From Acidobacteriota bacterium (lineage in GTDB: Bacteria > Acidobacteriota > Polarisedimenticolia > J045), in NCBI GenBank assembly GCA_017994815.1, contig JAGOJY010000004.1, forward strand, positions 1 through 64,000: a DNA stretch of 64,000 bases, written 5' to 3'. Below are positions 52,096 through 60,682 of the stretch, one piece after another; the stretch's first letter is position 1; the number at the start of each line of letters is the position of its first letter. The notes under the pieces are model-generated. The model was not told the DNA's origin, did no database searches, and saw only the letters and a list, made by a program, of their open reading frames with translations. The position numbers and the translations under genes were made by a program.

Positions 52096-52101
52096 ATCTT
52101 A
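52096..52101 (-). promoter_or_regulatory. -10 box of EVE gene (leaderless)
   Basis: TAAGAT on the minus strand lies 7 nt before the ATG at 52088, with no ribosome site between. Confidence 0.5.
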
Positions 52102-52154
52102 ACCCCGCCGGGAAGCCGCGGCCGTTCCGCGTGGCCGCGGCGGGCCCGGAGCAC

Positions 52155-52160
52155 TAGAGT
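52155..52160 (+). promoter_or_regulatory. -10 box of GNAT gene (leaderless)
   Basis: TAGAGT lies 6 nt before the GTG at 52167, with no ribosome site between. It is divergent from the EVE promoter, with about 53 bp between the two boxes. Confidence 0.45.
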
Positions 52161-52166
52161 CACCGG

Positions 52167-52703
52167 GTGCAACCGATCGAGACGCAGCGGCTGATCGTCC
52201 GGCGCTTCACCCTGGAGGACGCCGATTTCATCGTGCGGCTGCTGAACGACCCGGCGTTCATCCGCAACATCGGCGACCGCGGCGTGCGCACGGCGGACGA
52301 CGCGCGGGAGTACCTGCGGAAGGGGCCGCTGGCGAGCTACGAACGGCACGGCTTCGGTCTCGGCCTGGTCGTGGTCCGGGACTCCGGGGCACCGGCCGGT
52401 ACGTGCGGCTTGATCCGCAGGCCGGTGCTGGAAGACGTGGACATCGGCTACGCCTTCCTGCCGGAGCACTGCGGAAAGGGGTACGCGACCGAGGCCGCAT
52501 CGGCCGTGCTCTCGTTCGCCAGGGCCACCCTCGGCCTGCGGCGGGTGGTCGCGGTCGTCAACCCCGACAACGAGCCCTCGATCGGCGTGCTGCGCAAGCT
52601 GGGCTTCACCTACGAGCGCATGGTGCGGCTCGATCCGGCGGAACCCGAGATCAAGCTCTTCGCGGTGTCCTGGGCGACGCGCGAGCAAACACACCGGGAC
52701 TAA
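52167..52703 (+). CDS. GNAT N-acetyltransferase (RimJ/RimL-type)
   Basis: This 178-aa protein has the opening IETQRLIVRRFTLEDADFI, typical of ribosomal-protein-alanine-acetyltransferase relatives. The acetyl-CoA loop is PEHCGKGYATEAASAVL and the motif B region NPDNEPSIGVLRKLGF. The target amine is unknown. It is divergent from the EVE gene and about 80 bp upstream of the histidine kinase gene. Confidence 0.9.
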   Translation: MQPIETQRLIVRRFTLEDADFIVRLLNDPAFIRNIGDRGVRTADDAREYLRKGPLASYERHGFGLGLVVVRDSGAPAGTCGLIRRPVLEDVDIGYAFLPEHCGKGYATEAASAVLSFARATLGLRRVVAVVNPDNEPSIGVLRKLGFTYERMVRLDPAEPEIKLFAVSWATREQTHRD

Positions 52704-52785
52704 CCCGTTGGTGTTTCCCCGGGCCGGCCGATCTGTCCAGCCAGCGGCGTTCCGTTTAGACTTTTCGCAACCCGAGGAACGCGAG

Positions 52786-55155
52786 ATGCAGCGGCAAGAT
52801 CCGGCGGCATCCTCCGCCCAGTGGAGCATCCGGCGCGCCGAGGTCCTCTCCGAGACGGCGGCGCGCCTTTTGGAGAGCGACGATCCGCAGGCCATCGTCG
52901 AGGAACTCTGTCGCCGCGTGATGGACCTGCTCGACTGCCAGGCGTTCTTCAACTACCTGGCCGATGACAGTGCCGGACGGCTGTACCTGAACGCGTGTGC
53001 CGGCATCCCCGACGAAGCGGCGCGCGAGGCAGCCAACCTCGACTACGGCGTCGCCGTCTGCGGCTGCGTGGCGCTCGCGCGCCAGCGCATCATCGCCGAG
53101 GACATCCAGAACGCGGACGATTCCCGCACCGAACTGGTGAAGTCGTTCGGGATCCAGGCCTACTGCTGCCACCCGCTCAAGGTGCGCGAGCGGCTGATCG
53201 GCACGCTCTCGTTCGGCACGCGCACCCGCGCGAACTTCACTTCGGAACAGATCGACGTCATGAAGGCGGTCGCGGACCTCGTCGCGATCGCCATGTACCG
53301 CATCGAGACCGAGACCGCGCTGCGGCGCAGCGAGTCGCTCCTGCGCGCGGTGATGGACTCCTGCCCCGAGCCGATCTTCCTCAAGGACAGCGCCGGACGC
53401 ATCTTGCTGGCGAACCCGGCCGCCTGCGCCGTGATCGGCAAACCGGCGGAACTCGTCATCGGCCGCGACGACAACGAACTGTACGACGATCCGGTGCTCG
53501 GCCGGGCGATCATGGAAAACGACCGCCGGATCATGGATTCCGGCCAGACGCAGACCGTGGAGGAAACGACTCCCGGACGGGACGGCCCACGGGTCTACCT
53601 CTCCACGAAGACGCCGTTCCGCGACGCCGGCGGGCGGGTCGTCGGGATCGTCGGGCAGTCCCGCGACATCACGGAGAGAAAGCGGGCGGAGGAGGCGCTG
53701 CGCGAGAGCGTGGACAAACACCGCAGCGCCTTTGCCAATGCCGCGATCGGCTTCGCGATGACCGACCCTGACGGCAAGTTCGTCGATGCCAACCCGGCGT
53801 ATTGCCGGTTGACCGGGTACACCCTCGACGAACTGCGGGATCTGTCATTGCAGCGCCTGTTTCATTCCGCCGATGCGGCGCAGAACCTGCAGCTGATCGA
53901 CGGCATGCTGCGCGGGGAGATCGCCGACTTCGTCATCGAGAACCGCTACGTGCGCAAGGACGGCGGCGCCGTCTGGGTCCGCAAGAGCGTGGCCGTCGTG
54001 CGGACCACCGAGGGGGCGCCGCGCTGGCTCGTCGCCCTGGTGGAGGACGTCACGCAGCGCAAGCGCGCCGAGGAGGCGCTGCAGGAGAGCCGCAACGATC
54101 TGGACCGGGCGCAGGAGGTCGGGCAGATCGGCAGCTGGCGCCTCGACGTTCGCTCCAACGTCTTGAGGTGGTCGGACGAGAACCACCGCATCTTCGGCAT
54201 TCCCAAGGGGACGCCGTTGACGTACGACACGTTCCTCGGGTGTGTGCACCCGGATGACCGGCAGTATGTCGACGAGAGCTGGAGCGACGGCCTGAAGGGC
54301 GAACCGTACGACATCGAGCACCGCATCGTCGTGGACGGGCAAGTGAAGTGGGTCCGCGAGAGGGCCTACCTCGAGTGGGACGAGACCGGTGGCCTCTTGG
54401 GCGGTTTCGGCATCACGCAGGACATCACGGAGCGCAAGGCTGCGGAACAGGAGCTCCGGCGCACCACGGATGAACTCCGGCGTTCGAACGAGGAGCTGCG
54501 GCAGTTCGGCTACGCCGCGAGCCACGACCTGCAGGAGCCGCTGCGAATGGTCACCAGCTTCCTCCGCCTGCTCGAGCAGCGCTACGACGGACAACTGGAT
54601 GCGAAGGCCCGGGAGTACATCCGGTTCGCGGTGGACGGCGCCGCGCGGATGTCGCAGCTGATCAGCGACCTGCTCGAGTACAACCGGGTCGAGCGCGCGC
54701 CGCGCGAGCTGAAGCCGACCGATACCGCGGCGGCGCTCGCGGACGCCTTGGCCAACGTTCGCGCGGCGATCGCCGACGCGGATGCGACGGTCACCGTCGA
54801 CCCGCTGCCAACGGTCAAGTGCGACCGCACGCAGCTGACGCTCCTGTTCCAGAACCTGGTCGGCAATGCCGTGAAGTTCCGCTCGCCCCAGCGCCGCTGC
54901 ACGGTGCACGTCGGCGCGCGCCGCACCAAAGGCGAGTGGGAGTTCTCGGTCCGGGACAACGGGATCGGGATCGACCCGCGTCACCGGGACAACCTGTTCG
55001 TCATTTTCCAGCGCCTGCACGCGCGCGAGAGCTACCCCGGGACCGGGATCGGACTGGCGATCTGCAAGAAGATCGTCGAACGACACGGCGGGAGGATCTG
55101 GCTGACATCCGTGGTCGGCGAGGGCACGACCTTCTGCTTCACGCTCCCGGGTTGA
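52786..55155 (+). CDS. GAF/PAS sensor histidine kinase
   Basis: The ATG at 52786 (AGGA 8 nt upstream) gives 789 aa. Domain order: GAF (about 20-185), three PAS/PAC units (about 190-315, 320-440, 450-565), HisKA with phosphoacceptor His580 in YAASHDLQEPLR, and an HATPase with N and G boxes (NLVGNAVKF, DNGIGID, GTGIGLAICKKIVERHGG). There are no transmembrane helices, so it senses a cytoplasmic signal. The GAF has clustered Cys (AVCGCVA and AYCCHPL), a possible ligand or redox site. A response regulator gene follows after 132 bp. Confidence 0.93.
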   Translation: MQRQDPAASSAQWSIRRAEVLSETAARLLESDDPQAIVEELCRRVMDLLDCQAFFNYLADDSAGRLYLNACAGIPDEAAREAANLDYGVAVCGCVALARQRIIAEDIQNADDSRTELVKSFGIQAYCCHPLKVRERLIGTLSFGTRTRANFTSEQIDVMKAVADLVAIAMYRIETETALRRSESLLRAVMDSCPEPIFLKDSAGRILLANPAACAVIGKPAELVIGRDDNELYDDPVLGRAIMENDRRIMDSGQTQTVEETTPGRDGPRVYLSTKTPFRDAGGRVVGIVGQSRDITERKRAEEALRESVDKHRSAFANAAIGFAMTDPDGKFVDANPAYCRLTGYTLDELRDLSLQRLFHSADAAQNLQLIDGMLRGEIADFVIENRYVRKDGGAVWVRKSVAVVRTTEGAPRWLVALVEDVTQRKRAEEALQESRNDLDRAQEVGQIGSWRLDVRSNVLRWSDENHRIFGIPKGTPLTYDTFLGCVHPDDRQYVDESWSDGLKGEPYDIEHRIVVDGQVKWVRERAYLEWDETGGLLGGFGITQDITERKAAEQELRRTTDELRRSNEELRQFGYAASHDLQEPLRMVTSFLRLLEQRYDGQLDAKAREYIRFAVDGAARMSQLISDLLEYNRVERAPRELKPTDTAAALADALANVRAAIADADATVTVDPLPTVKCDRTQLTLLFQNLVGNAVKFRSPQRRCTVHVGARRTKGEWEFSVRDNGIGIDPRHRDNLFVIFQRLHARESYPGTGIGLAICKKIVERHGGRIWLTSVVGEGTTFCFTLPG

Positions 55156-55272
55156 CCTTCCCAGCAGCTTTCGCCCCCGTAAACCCTCTTGCATCGAGCG
55201 TGCCGACGCCGCTGCGGATCTTCCCCGGTCCCCAAATCGAACAGAGAAGACCGGAGCCGGTTGCATTGGGGA

Positions 55273-55278
55273 TAGACT
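55273..55278 (+). promoter_or_regulatory. -10 box of response regulator gene
   Basis: TAGACT lies 9 nt before the ATG at 55288, with no Shine-Dalgarno sequence. The regulator may therefore have its own near-leaderless transcript in addition to read-through from the kinase gene. Confidence 0.4.
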
Positions 55279-55287
55279 TTTTCCGCC

Positions 55288-55995
55288 ATGCGACGGGTCC
55301 TCGTCATCGATGACGACCGCGACACGACCGAGTTGCTCGCCAAGCACCTGCGCGAGGAGGGCTTCAACGTCGAATCGTCCGCCGATGGCGTGAACGGTGT
55401 GCAGCGCGCGCTCGGCGGCGGGCTCGACTTGGTGATACTGGACCTGGAATTGCCGCGGAAGTCCGGGCTGGCCGTGCTCGGCGAGATCCGCCGCGCCAGT
55501 TCCGTGCCCGTGATCGTCGTGACGGCCCGCGACCACGAGGCGGACCGGGTCGCAGCCCTCGAGCTGGGGGCCGACGACTACATCGGAAAGCCGTTCAGCA
55601 CTCGCGAACTGTTGGCGCGAATCCGCGTGGTCTTCCGGCGGATCGACGAAGCGGCGGCCCGCGCGGGCACGCGAAGAAACCGAGCGCTCGGCATCCGGAT
55701 CGACCGCGGCGCCCGCCGCGTTTTCGTGGCCGGCCGCGAGATCGGTTTGACCGGTGTTGAATTTGCCCTTCTCGAGCGGCTGGTCCGGGACGCCGGAGAA
55801 GTCGTGAGCCGCGAGATCCTCTTCATGGACGCGATGGGCCGCCCGGCGACCGCGAGCGACCGCAGCCTCGACGTCCACATCAGCAAGCTTCGCCGCAAGC
55901 TCGGACCGCTTCCCGACGGCGGTCAGCGGATCAAGTCCGTCCGCGGCAGCGGGTACCTGTTCGTCCGACCGCACCAGCCCGGTGACGTTCATTAA
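55288..55995 (+). CDS. OmpR-family response regulator
   Basis: This 235-aa protein has a receiver domain with acidic pocket IDDD, phosphoacceptor Asp52 in LVILDLELP and Lys101 in IGKPFS. A winged-helix DNA-binding domain follows, ending with LDVHISKLRRKLG and the wing VRGSGYLF. It is the likely partner of the kinase upstream, although that kinase is of the non-membrane GAF/PAS type. Target genes are not evident. Confidence 0.94.
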   Translation: MRRVLVIDDDRDTTELLAKHLREEGFNVESSADGVNGVQRALGGGLDLVILDLELPRKSGLAVLGEIRRASSVPVIVVTARDHEADRVAALELGADDYIGKPFSTRELLARIRVVFRRIDEAAARAGTRRNRALGIRIDRGARRVFVAGREIGLTGVEFALLERLVRDAGEVVSREILFMDAMGRPATASDRSLDVHISKLRRKLGPLPDGGQRIKSVRGSGYLFVRPHQPGDVH

Positions 55996-55998
55996 TAC

Positions 55999-56008
55999 TT
56001 GTTAACAA
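55999..56008. promoter_or_regulatory. AT-rich palindrome TTGTTAACAA
   Basis: A perfect 10-bp palindrome in a rare AT-rich patch, 4 bp past the response regulator stop and 100 bp before the lnt start. It could be an operator or simply part of the lnt promoter. Confidence 0.3.
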
Positions 56009-56027
56009 ACGTAAAGTCCCGCATCCC

Positions 56028-56053
56028 GCGTACACTTGGTACGCACGTTTTTT
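56028..56053 (+). terminator. hairpin with T-run after response regulator
   Basis: GCGTAC pairs with GTACGC (5-nt loop), then ACG and TTTTTT. The stem is short but the T-run is long for this genome. Confidence 0.55.
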
Positions 56054-56108
56054 GGTCGGGGTCGGCCCGCGTGGGGGACGGCTGCCGCGAATCCACGGGA
56101 GCAGCGTA

Positions 56109-57800
56109 ATGACACGCCCGAGGTCCGCTGGCCTCTCGACGAGTGCCCCGGCCGGGGACCGAACGCCGCCGCGACGCGAGGGGGACTTCGCCAGGGTCCC
56201 GCGGTTCGGGCCGTTCCGGACGGCCGACCTGCTCGGTGTGGCGGCCGGCGTGGCTTGGGGCGTTTGCTGGAGTTCCGGCCTGCTCGCCCCGGCGATCCCG
56301 ATATGGATGTTCCTGCTGTTCCTCGCGGCGGCCCCGCTGACGACGGTCCGGCAGGCGGCCCGGCTGGGTGCGGTCTCGGGTCTCGCGCAGTACGCGGTGG
56401 GCGCGCACTTCCAACTCGCCCTCGTCGCGTACTCCTCGCTCGCCGTCGCGATCTACCTGATGACGCTGCTGTACATCGTGCCGTTCGCCGCCGGCTGCCT
56501 CGCGCTCGCCTTCTGGCTGGAGCGCCGCACCGGCGTGCGGCGCGAACTCGGCATCGCGCTGCTGTTCCCGCTGCTCGAGGTGTTCCGGGCCGTGAGCCCG
56601 CTGTCCTTGCCGGCCGACCTGACGGCCCACGCCTTCGGCCGCTTGCCGGCCTGGCTCGCGTGGTCGCCCTGGATCGGGCCCTACGGCGTCACGCTCTGGT
56701 CCACGCTCGTCGCCTACCTCGCCTGGCGGGCGATCTGCGTGCGGCGCCGGGCGCCTTTGCGCGCCGCGTTCGCGACCGGGGCGCTGCTGTTGTGGCTGGC
56801 CCCGCCGCTCACGCACGTCGCGCGCGGGCGCGGCGACACCGCGCAGGCCGCGCCGTTCAAGGTCGCGATCGTCCAGCCCTCGTTGTCGCTCGAGCAAAAA
56901 CTCGACCGGTCCTACGCGCCGGACATCTGGCGCCGGCTCGAGGAGCTGACGCTGGCGGGCTCGTCCGGCGTGGACCTGGTGCTGTGGCCCGAGACGATCC
57001 GGCCCGGTCCCGTCTTGTGGAACGACAACGAGCCGTTCCACGACGCCGAGGTCGAGGCGATCGCGCGCAAGGCCGGCGTGCCGATCCTCTACGGGTGCGT
57101 GATCGGGCGCGTCGATCCGGCCGTGCGAAGGGTTTCCGCGCTGTACAACGGCGCCGCACTGGCCCGGCCCGATGGCTCCCCCGGCGCTTGGTACGGCAAG
57201 CAACAACTCGTCCCGTTCCTCGAGCGGGTGCCGTTCGCGCGCTGGATCGGCTACGACCCGGCGCAGAGAGCCGCGAGCAACCGCAGCTGGCTCACGCTCC
57301 TCGGCAACTTCAGCCAGGGGCCCGAGGCGACGATCTTCAGCGTCGGCCCGGCGCGGATCGGCGCCCTCATCTGCTACGAAGGACTGTACCCGGCGCTCGC
57401 GCGCCAGTACCGGCGCGACGGGGCCAATCTTCTGGCCGTGATGGTCAACGACTCGTGGTGGGGCCGGACGTTCTTCCCCGCTTGGCACGCCCGCATGTCC
57501 GCCGCGCGGGCCATCGAGACCGGCAACCCGGTCGTCCGCGCCGGCAACAACGGTGTCTCCTGCGCGATCGGGCGCGACGGACGCCTCATCGGTGAAACGA
57601 GGCTGTCGGAGGTGACGACGCTGGTGGCCAGCGTGGACGTCGGTCCCGTTCCCGACACCCTCTACGTGCGCTACGGCAACTGGATCCTGCTCCTCGACGC
57701 TCTGGTGCTCGCGACGCTCGGCGTGCGCGGTTTCCTGCTCATGCACGGCCGGCGGAGCCTGCCGGGGCTCGCCGCGCCGGCCGGGGACCCGGGCGCGTGA
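56109..57800 (+). CDS. lnt: apolipoprotein N-acyltransferase
   Basis: This 563-aa inner-membrane enzyme adds the third acyl chain to lipoproteins. About seven helices precede a periplasmic nitrilase-like domain with the catalytic residues Glu in VLWPETI, Lys in YGKQQLVPF and Cys in LICYEGLYP. MVNDSWWGRTFFPAWHA fits the family. A last helix lies near the C-terminus. The ATG at 56109 follows GGGAG. It overlaps the plsC-like gene by 4 bp. Its presence supports a diderm cell with triacylated lipoproteins, several of which are in this window. Confidence 0.93.
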   Translation: MTRPRSAGLSTSAPAGDRTPPRREGDFARVPRFGPFRTADLLGVAAGVAWGVCWSSGLLAPAIPIWMFLLFLAAAPLTTVRQAARLGAVSGLAQYAVGAHFQLALVAYSSLAVAIYLMTLLYIVPFAAGCLALAFWLERRTGVRRELGIALLFPLLEVFRAVSPLSLPADLTAHAFGRLPAWLAWSPWIGPYGVTLWSTLVAYLAWRAICVRRRAPLRAAFATGALLLWLAPPLTHVARGRGDTAQAAPFKVAIVQPSLSLEQKLDRSYAPDIWRRLEELTLAGSSGVDLVLWPETIRPGPVLWNDNEPFHDAEVEAIARKAGVPILYGCVIGRVDPAVRRVSALYNGAALARPDGSPGAWYGKQQLVPFLERVPFARWIGYDPAQRAASNRSWLTLLGNFSQGPEATIFSVGPARIGALICYEGLYPALARQYRRDGANLLAVMVNDSWWGRTFFPAWHARMSAARAIETGNPVVRAGNNGVSCAIGRDGRLIGETRLSEVTTLVASVDVGPVPDTLYVRYGNWILLLDALVLATLGVRGFLLMHGRRSLPGLAAPAGDPGA

Positions 57801-58561
57801 GATCCGAGACCCTGGAGTCGGCCGAGCGCCCGAGGGCGCGCTGGGTGCGCCCGCGCATCCGCGACGGCTTCGTCTGGGCTTGGTGGTCGGTGGCCACGAT
57901 CGTCTGCGTGACGGTCTTCGAATTCCTGAGCCTTGTCGGACCGCGCGCGCTCCGCGCCGAGCGCTACTGCCGGCTGGTCCGGACATGGGGCCGGCTGCTC
58001 GCGCTCGGGCACCGGCTCGACATCGAGGGCGCGGAGCGCATCCCGCGCGACGAGCCCGTCCTTTTGGTCTCCAATCACCAGAGCAGCTTCGACATCCCGC
58101 TGCTGCACGCGGTGCTCCCGGTCACGTTCCGCTGGCTCGCGCGTCGCGACCTGTTCCGCATCCCGTTCCTCGGGCGCGCGATGCGCCGCATGGATGCGAT
58201 CGAGGTGGACCGCGTGGACAAGCGCAGCTCCTCGGCCGCGCTGCGCGCGGCGCTGGACGCGCTGAAGGCCGGCCAGAACGTGATGGTCTTTCCCGAGGGC
58301 ACCTGGGGCGAGGCCGACGGCCAGATGCGCGAGTTCAAGGTGGGCGCTTTCGCGCTGGCGCATCGCTCCGGCGTGCGGGTGGTCCCGCTGACGATCATCG
58401 GCAGCAACCGCGTGAATGTCCCGCGCACGCCGTACATCCACCTCGGCGCGGTCCGCGTGATCGTGCACGAACCGCTGCCGGCCGCCGCGGCGCAGGCGCT
58501 CGACGCGGCGACGTGGTTGCGCGAGCTACGGGAGACGATCGGCCGCCCGCTGCGCTCCTGA
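57797..58561 (+). CDS. plsC: 1-acyl-glycerol-3-phosphate acyltransferase
   Basis: This 254-aa membrane-associated acyltransferase has the catalytic motif SNHQSSFDIPLL (Hx4D), the substrate-binding block RRDLFRIPFLGRAMRRM, FPEGTW and a late VVPLTIIGSNRV. It makes phosphatidic acid from lysophosphatidic acid. The GTG start is embedded in the lnt stop (GTGA), so lipoprotein acylation and phospholipid synthesis are coupled in expression. Its last 36 bp overlap the convergent gene. Confidence 0.93.
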   Translation: MRSETLESAERPRARWVRPRIRDGFVWAWWSVATIVCVTVFEFLSLVGPRALRAERYCRLVRTWGRLLALGHRLDIEGAERIPRDEPVLLVSNHQSSFDIPLLHAVLPVTFRWLARRDLFRIPFLGRAMRRMDAIEVDRVDKRSSSAALRAALDALKAGQNVMVFPEGTWGEADGQMREFKVGAFALAHRSGVRVVPLTIIGSNRVNVPRTPYIHLGAVRVIVHEPLPAAAAQALDAATWLRELRETIGRPLRS

Positions 58562-58888
58562 CGCGGCGGTTTCTGCCGTCGGACGGCGGTCCCAGCGCGT
58601 TCCCTGCCAGCCGTGGATATAGCCGTGGTCACCGCAGACCGGGCAACCCCAGACGATCGCCCCGCCGGCGCTCTCGAAGCGCGCGTGGATCTCGCCCGGG
58701 CAGCGCGCCCGCTTGGGACTGCGGCGGCACGGCACGTTCGTGCGCTCGACTTCGCCGACTTCGTGCGCGCTCATCCAGCCGACGATCGCCCCGCGGTGCA
58801 GGGCGATGTTCAACCGTGGCGCGGGCATGGCGGCCAGCTCGCCGGCATCGTCGAGGAAAAGACGCATGTCCGTAAACGTCTCGTCCAT
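58526..58888 (-). CDS. conserved-looking protein with possible zinc-binding Cys pairs
   Basis: This 120-aa protein has an N-terminal helix, then TNVPCRRSPKRARCPGEI and WGCPVCGDHGYIHGWQGTRWD. The Cys-x7-Cys and Cys-x2-Cys sets look like a zinc ribbon, and the last motif resembles a family I cannot name. The C-terminus overlaps plsC on the other strand by 36 bp. The ATG at 58888 has a -10-like TAGTGT 7 nt upstream and only 19 bp to the divergent start. An internal ATG at 58867 is the alternative. Confidence 0.65.
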   Translation of the reverse strand: MDETFTDMRLFLDDAGELAAMPAPRLNIALHRGAIVGWMSAHEVGEVERTNVPCRRSPKRARCPGEIHARFESAGGAIVWGCPVCGDHGYIHGWQGTRWDRRPTAETAASGAQRAADRLP

Positions 58889-58907
58889 GTCCCTTACACT
58901 ATCGCAC
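58889..58907. promoter_or_regulatory. 19-bp divergent promoter with overlapping -10 boxes
   Basis: TACACT (58895-58900, plus strand) and TAGTGT (58901-58896, minus strand) overlap in the 19 bp between two divergent start codons. Each ends exactly 7 nt before its ATG, which would put the transcription start on the A of the start codon in both directions. Confidence 0.5.
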
Positions 58908-59759
58908 ATGGAACCGGACGCGAGGTCGCTGTTCTGCAGCATCGAACTGGCCGCGCGGGTCGAGCGGGCAGCCGCGGCCCTCGTGCGCGCCGGAGCCGAG
59001 TCGGCGCGGGCGCACCACGCGGCCGGCGCGAACGAGGTGTTCGTGCTCCCGCTCGCAGGTGGGATCGCCGCGTGGGCCAGCGCCGGTTCGCCGCTGAACA
59101 AGGTCGCGGGGCTCGGCTTCGGCGGTGTACCGTCAGCGGGCGATCTCGACGCGGTCGAGCGCGCCTTCGCCGCGCGCGCAACCCCCGTGCAGGTCGAGCT
59201 GGCGAACCTGGCCGAGCCTGCGCTCGCCACGCTCCTGTCGGACCGCGGGTACCGGCTGGTCGGCTTCGAGAACGTCCTCGGCACGCGACTGCCCCGCCCG
59301 CCCGCGCCTCCCGTCGGCGGCGTAAGCGTCAGCCGCATCGCGCCCGACGAGCTGCCGACGTGGCTCGACACCGTCATAGCGGGCTTCGCCGCACCCGACA
59401 CGCAGGGGGTCGCCTCGCACGAGGAGTTCCCGCGCGAGGTGCTGGAGCGGGCAGTCGGCGACCTCGCCCGCGATCCGGCCTACACCAGCTACCTGGCGCG
59501 GCTGCAGGGCGAAATCGCGGGCGGCGCGGCGGTGCACGTTTTCGACGGCGTCGCGCAGCTCGCCGGCGCGGCGACGTTGCCGCGGTACCGGCGGCGCGGC
59601 GTGCAGACGGCGCTCCTCGCTGCCCGCCTGGCCGATGTCGCGGCCGCGGGCTGCGAGATCGCGGTCATCACGACCCAGCCCGGCTCGAAGTCCCAGCAGA
59701 ACGCGCAGAAGCAGGGATTCCACCTGCTCTACACGCGCGCGGTGCTCGTCCGCAGCTAG
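58908..59759 (+). CDS. GNAT-family N-acetyltransferase
   Basis: This 283-aa protein has a degenerate N-terminal half (residues 1-130) and a C-terminal GNAT domain with the acetyl-CoA loop PRYRRRGVQTALLAARLADV and the later TQPGSKSQQNAQKQGF. Two-lobed GNAT proteins of this length are common and usually uncharacterised. There is no Shine-Dalgarno sequence before the ATG; a -10-like box sits 7 nt upstream. It is divergent from the Cys-pair protein. Confidence 0.82.
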   Translation: MEPDARSLFCSIELAARVERAAAALVRAGAESARAHHAAGANEVFVLPLAGGIAAWASAGSPLNKVAGLGFGGVPSAGDLDAVERAFAARATPVQVELANLAEPALATLLSDRGYRLVGFENVLGTRLPRPPAPPVGGVSVSRIAPDELPTWLDTVIAGFAAPDTQGVASHEEFPREVLERAVGDLARDPAYTSYLARLQGEIAGGAAVHVFDGVAQLAGAATLPRYRRRGVQTALLAARLADVAAAGCEIAVITTQPGSKSQQNAQKQGFHLLYTRAVLVRS

Positions 59760-59803
59760 GGAGTGCGAGCACGTTTCCGAAACGGGGTACCAAAGAGAGA
59801 CGT

Positions 59804-59831
59804 TTGCAGCCGCGGCGGACTTGGATATCCT
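59804..59831 (+). promoter_or_regulatory. sigma70-type promoter of DUF1579 gene
   Basis: TTGCAG (59804-59809), 16-nt spacer, TATCCT (59826-59831). Transcription would start near 59838. An inverted repeat CGTTTC-C-GAAACG at 59772-59784 lies just upstream and may be an operator or the end of the preceding gene. Confidence 0.5.
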
Positions 59832-59888
59832 GCTGCCGCCCGATCGCGTTTCGATTCACGTTCGCAGCAAATCGAGGAGGGAGAAAAG

Positions 59889-60476
59889 GTGCGCACTCTC
59901 ACGTCGGCGCTCGCCGTGCTGGCGACCGTCGCGTTCGTCACGCCGGGGCTGGCCGAGGAACAGCAGATGACCCCGGAGCAGAAGGCCGAGATGGAGCTGT
60001 ACATGAAGGCCGGCACGCCGGGTCCGCAGCACAAGGAACTGGCGGCGATGGCCGGGACGTACGACCTCAAGATCAAGGGCTGGCACGAGGCCGGCGCGCC
60101 CCCGACGGAGGACACCGGCACGGCGACGCGCACGATGATCCTCGACGGGCGCGTCATGGTCGAAGAGGTCCAGGCCATGATGATGGGCATGCAGTACAAC
60201 GGCCGCGGCATGACCGGCTTCGACAACGTCACCGGCAAGTACTGGTCGACCTGGACCGACAGCATGTCCACCGGCCTGATGGTCAGCGAGGGCACCTGCG
60301 ACGCCCAGACCTGCACGTTCAAGGGCACCTGGAACGATCCGGTCAAGAAGGGCCCGGTGACCTCGCGCATGACGATGCGCTGGCCCACGCCGACGACCGA
60401 GGTGTTCGAGTTGTACGGCCCGGGCAAGGACGGCAAGGAAATGAAAATGATGGAGATCATCTACACCAAGAAGTGA
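59889..60476 (+). CDS. exported DUF1579-family protein
   Basis: The GTG at 59889 has GAGGAGG 8 nt upstream. The 195-aa product has a signal peptide (cleavage near GLAEEQ) and a lipocalin-like DUF1579 beta domain: HKELAAMAGTYDLKIKGW, then GRGMTGFDNVTGKYWSTW. Two Cys (CDAQTC) are close together. The function is unknown. A palindromic element follows 6 bp past the stop. Confidence 0.88.
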   Translation: MRTLTSALAVLATVAFVTPGLAEEQQMTPEQKAEMELYMKAGTPGPQHKELAAMAGTYDLKIKGWHEAGAPPTEDTGTATRTMILDGRVMVEEVQAMMMGMQYNGRGMTGFDNVTGKYWSTWTDSMSTGLMVSEGTCDAQTCTFKGTWNDPVKKGPVTSRMTMRWPTPTTEVFELYGPGKDGKEMKMMEIIYTKK

Positions 60477-60481
60477 CGACC

Positions 60482-60510
60482 GCGGGGACAGGTGGAACAC
60501 CTGTCCCCGC
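60482..60510. repeat. perfect 29-bp palindromic element, copy 2
   Basis: GCGGGGACAGGTG-GAA-CACCTGTCCCCGC forms a perfect 13-bp stem with the same 3-nt loop as the copy at 33424-33450. The outermost pairs differ between copies but each remains paired. Confidence 0.85.
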
Positions 60511-60682
60511 TCTTCGCTCCTCCTCCGCACGACTCGCCGCATCTTCGACAAACGAGTTCGTCAGCCCACGCGAAAATGTGCTCGCGGCGTGGACTAAAGC
60601 AGGCCCCGACAGATGTAAGATCCGCGCCGCCACTCCGGCGCACGTCCGACGGCCGGGCTCCCGATCGAACCGGGGGCGTTGC

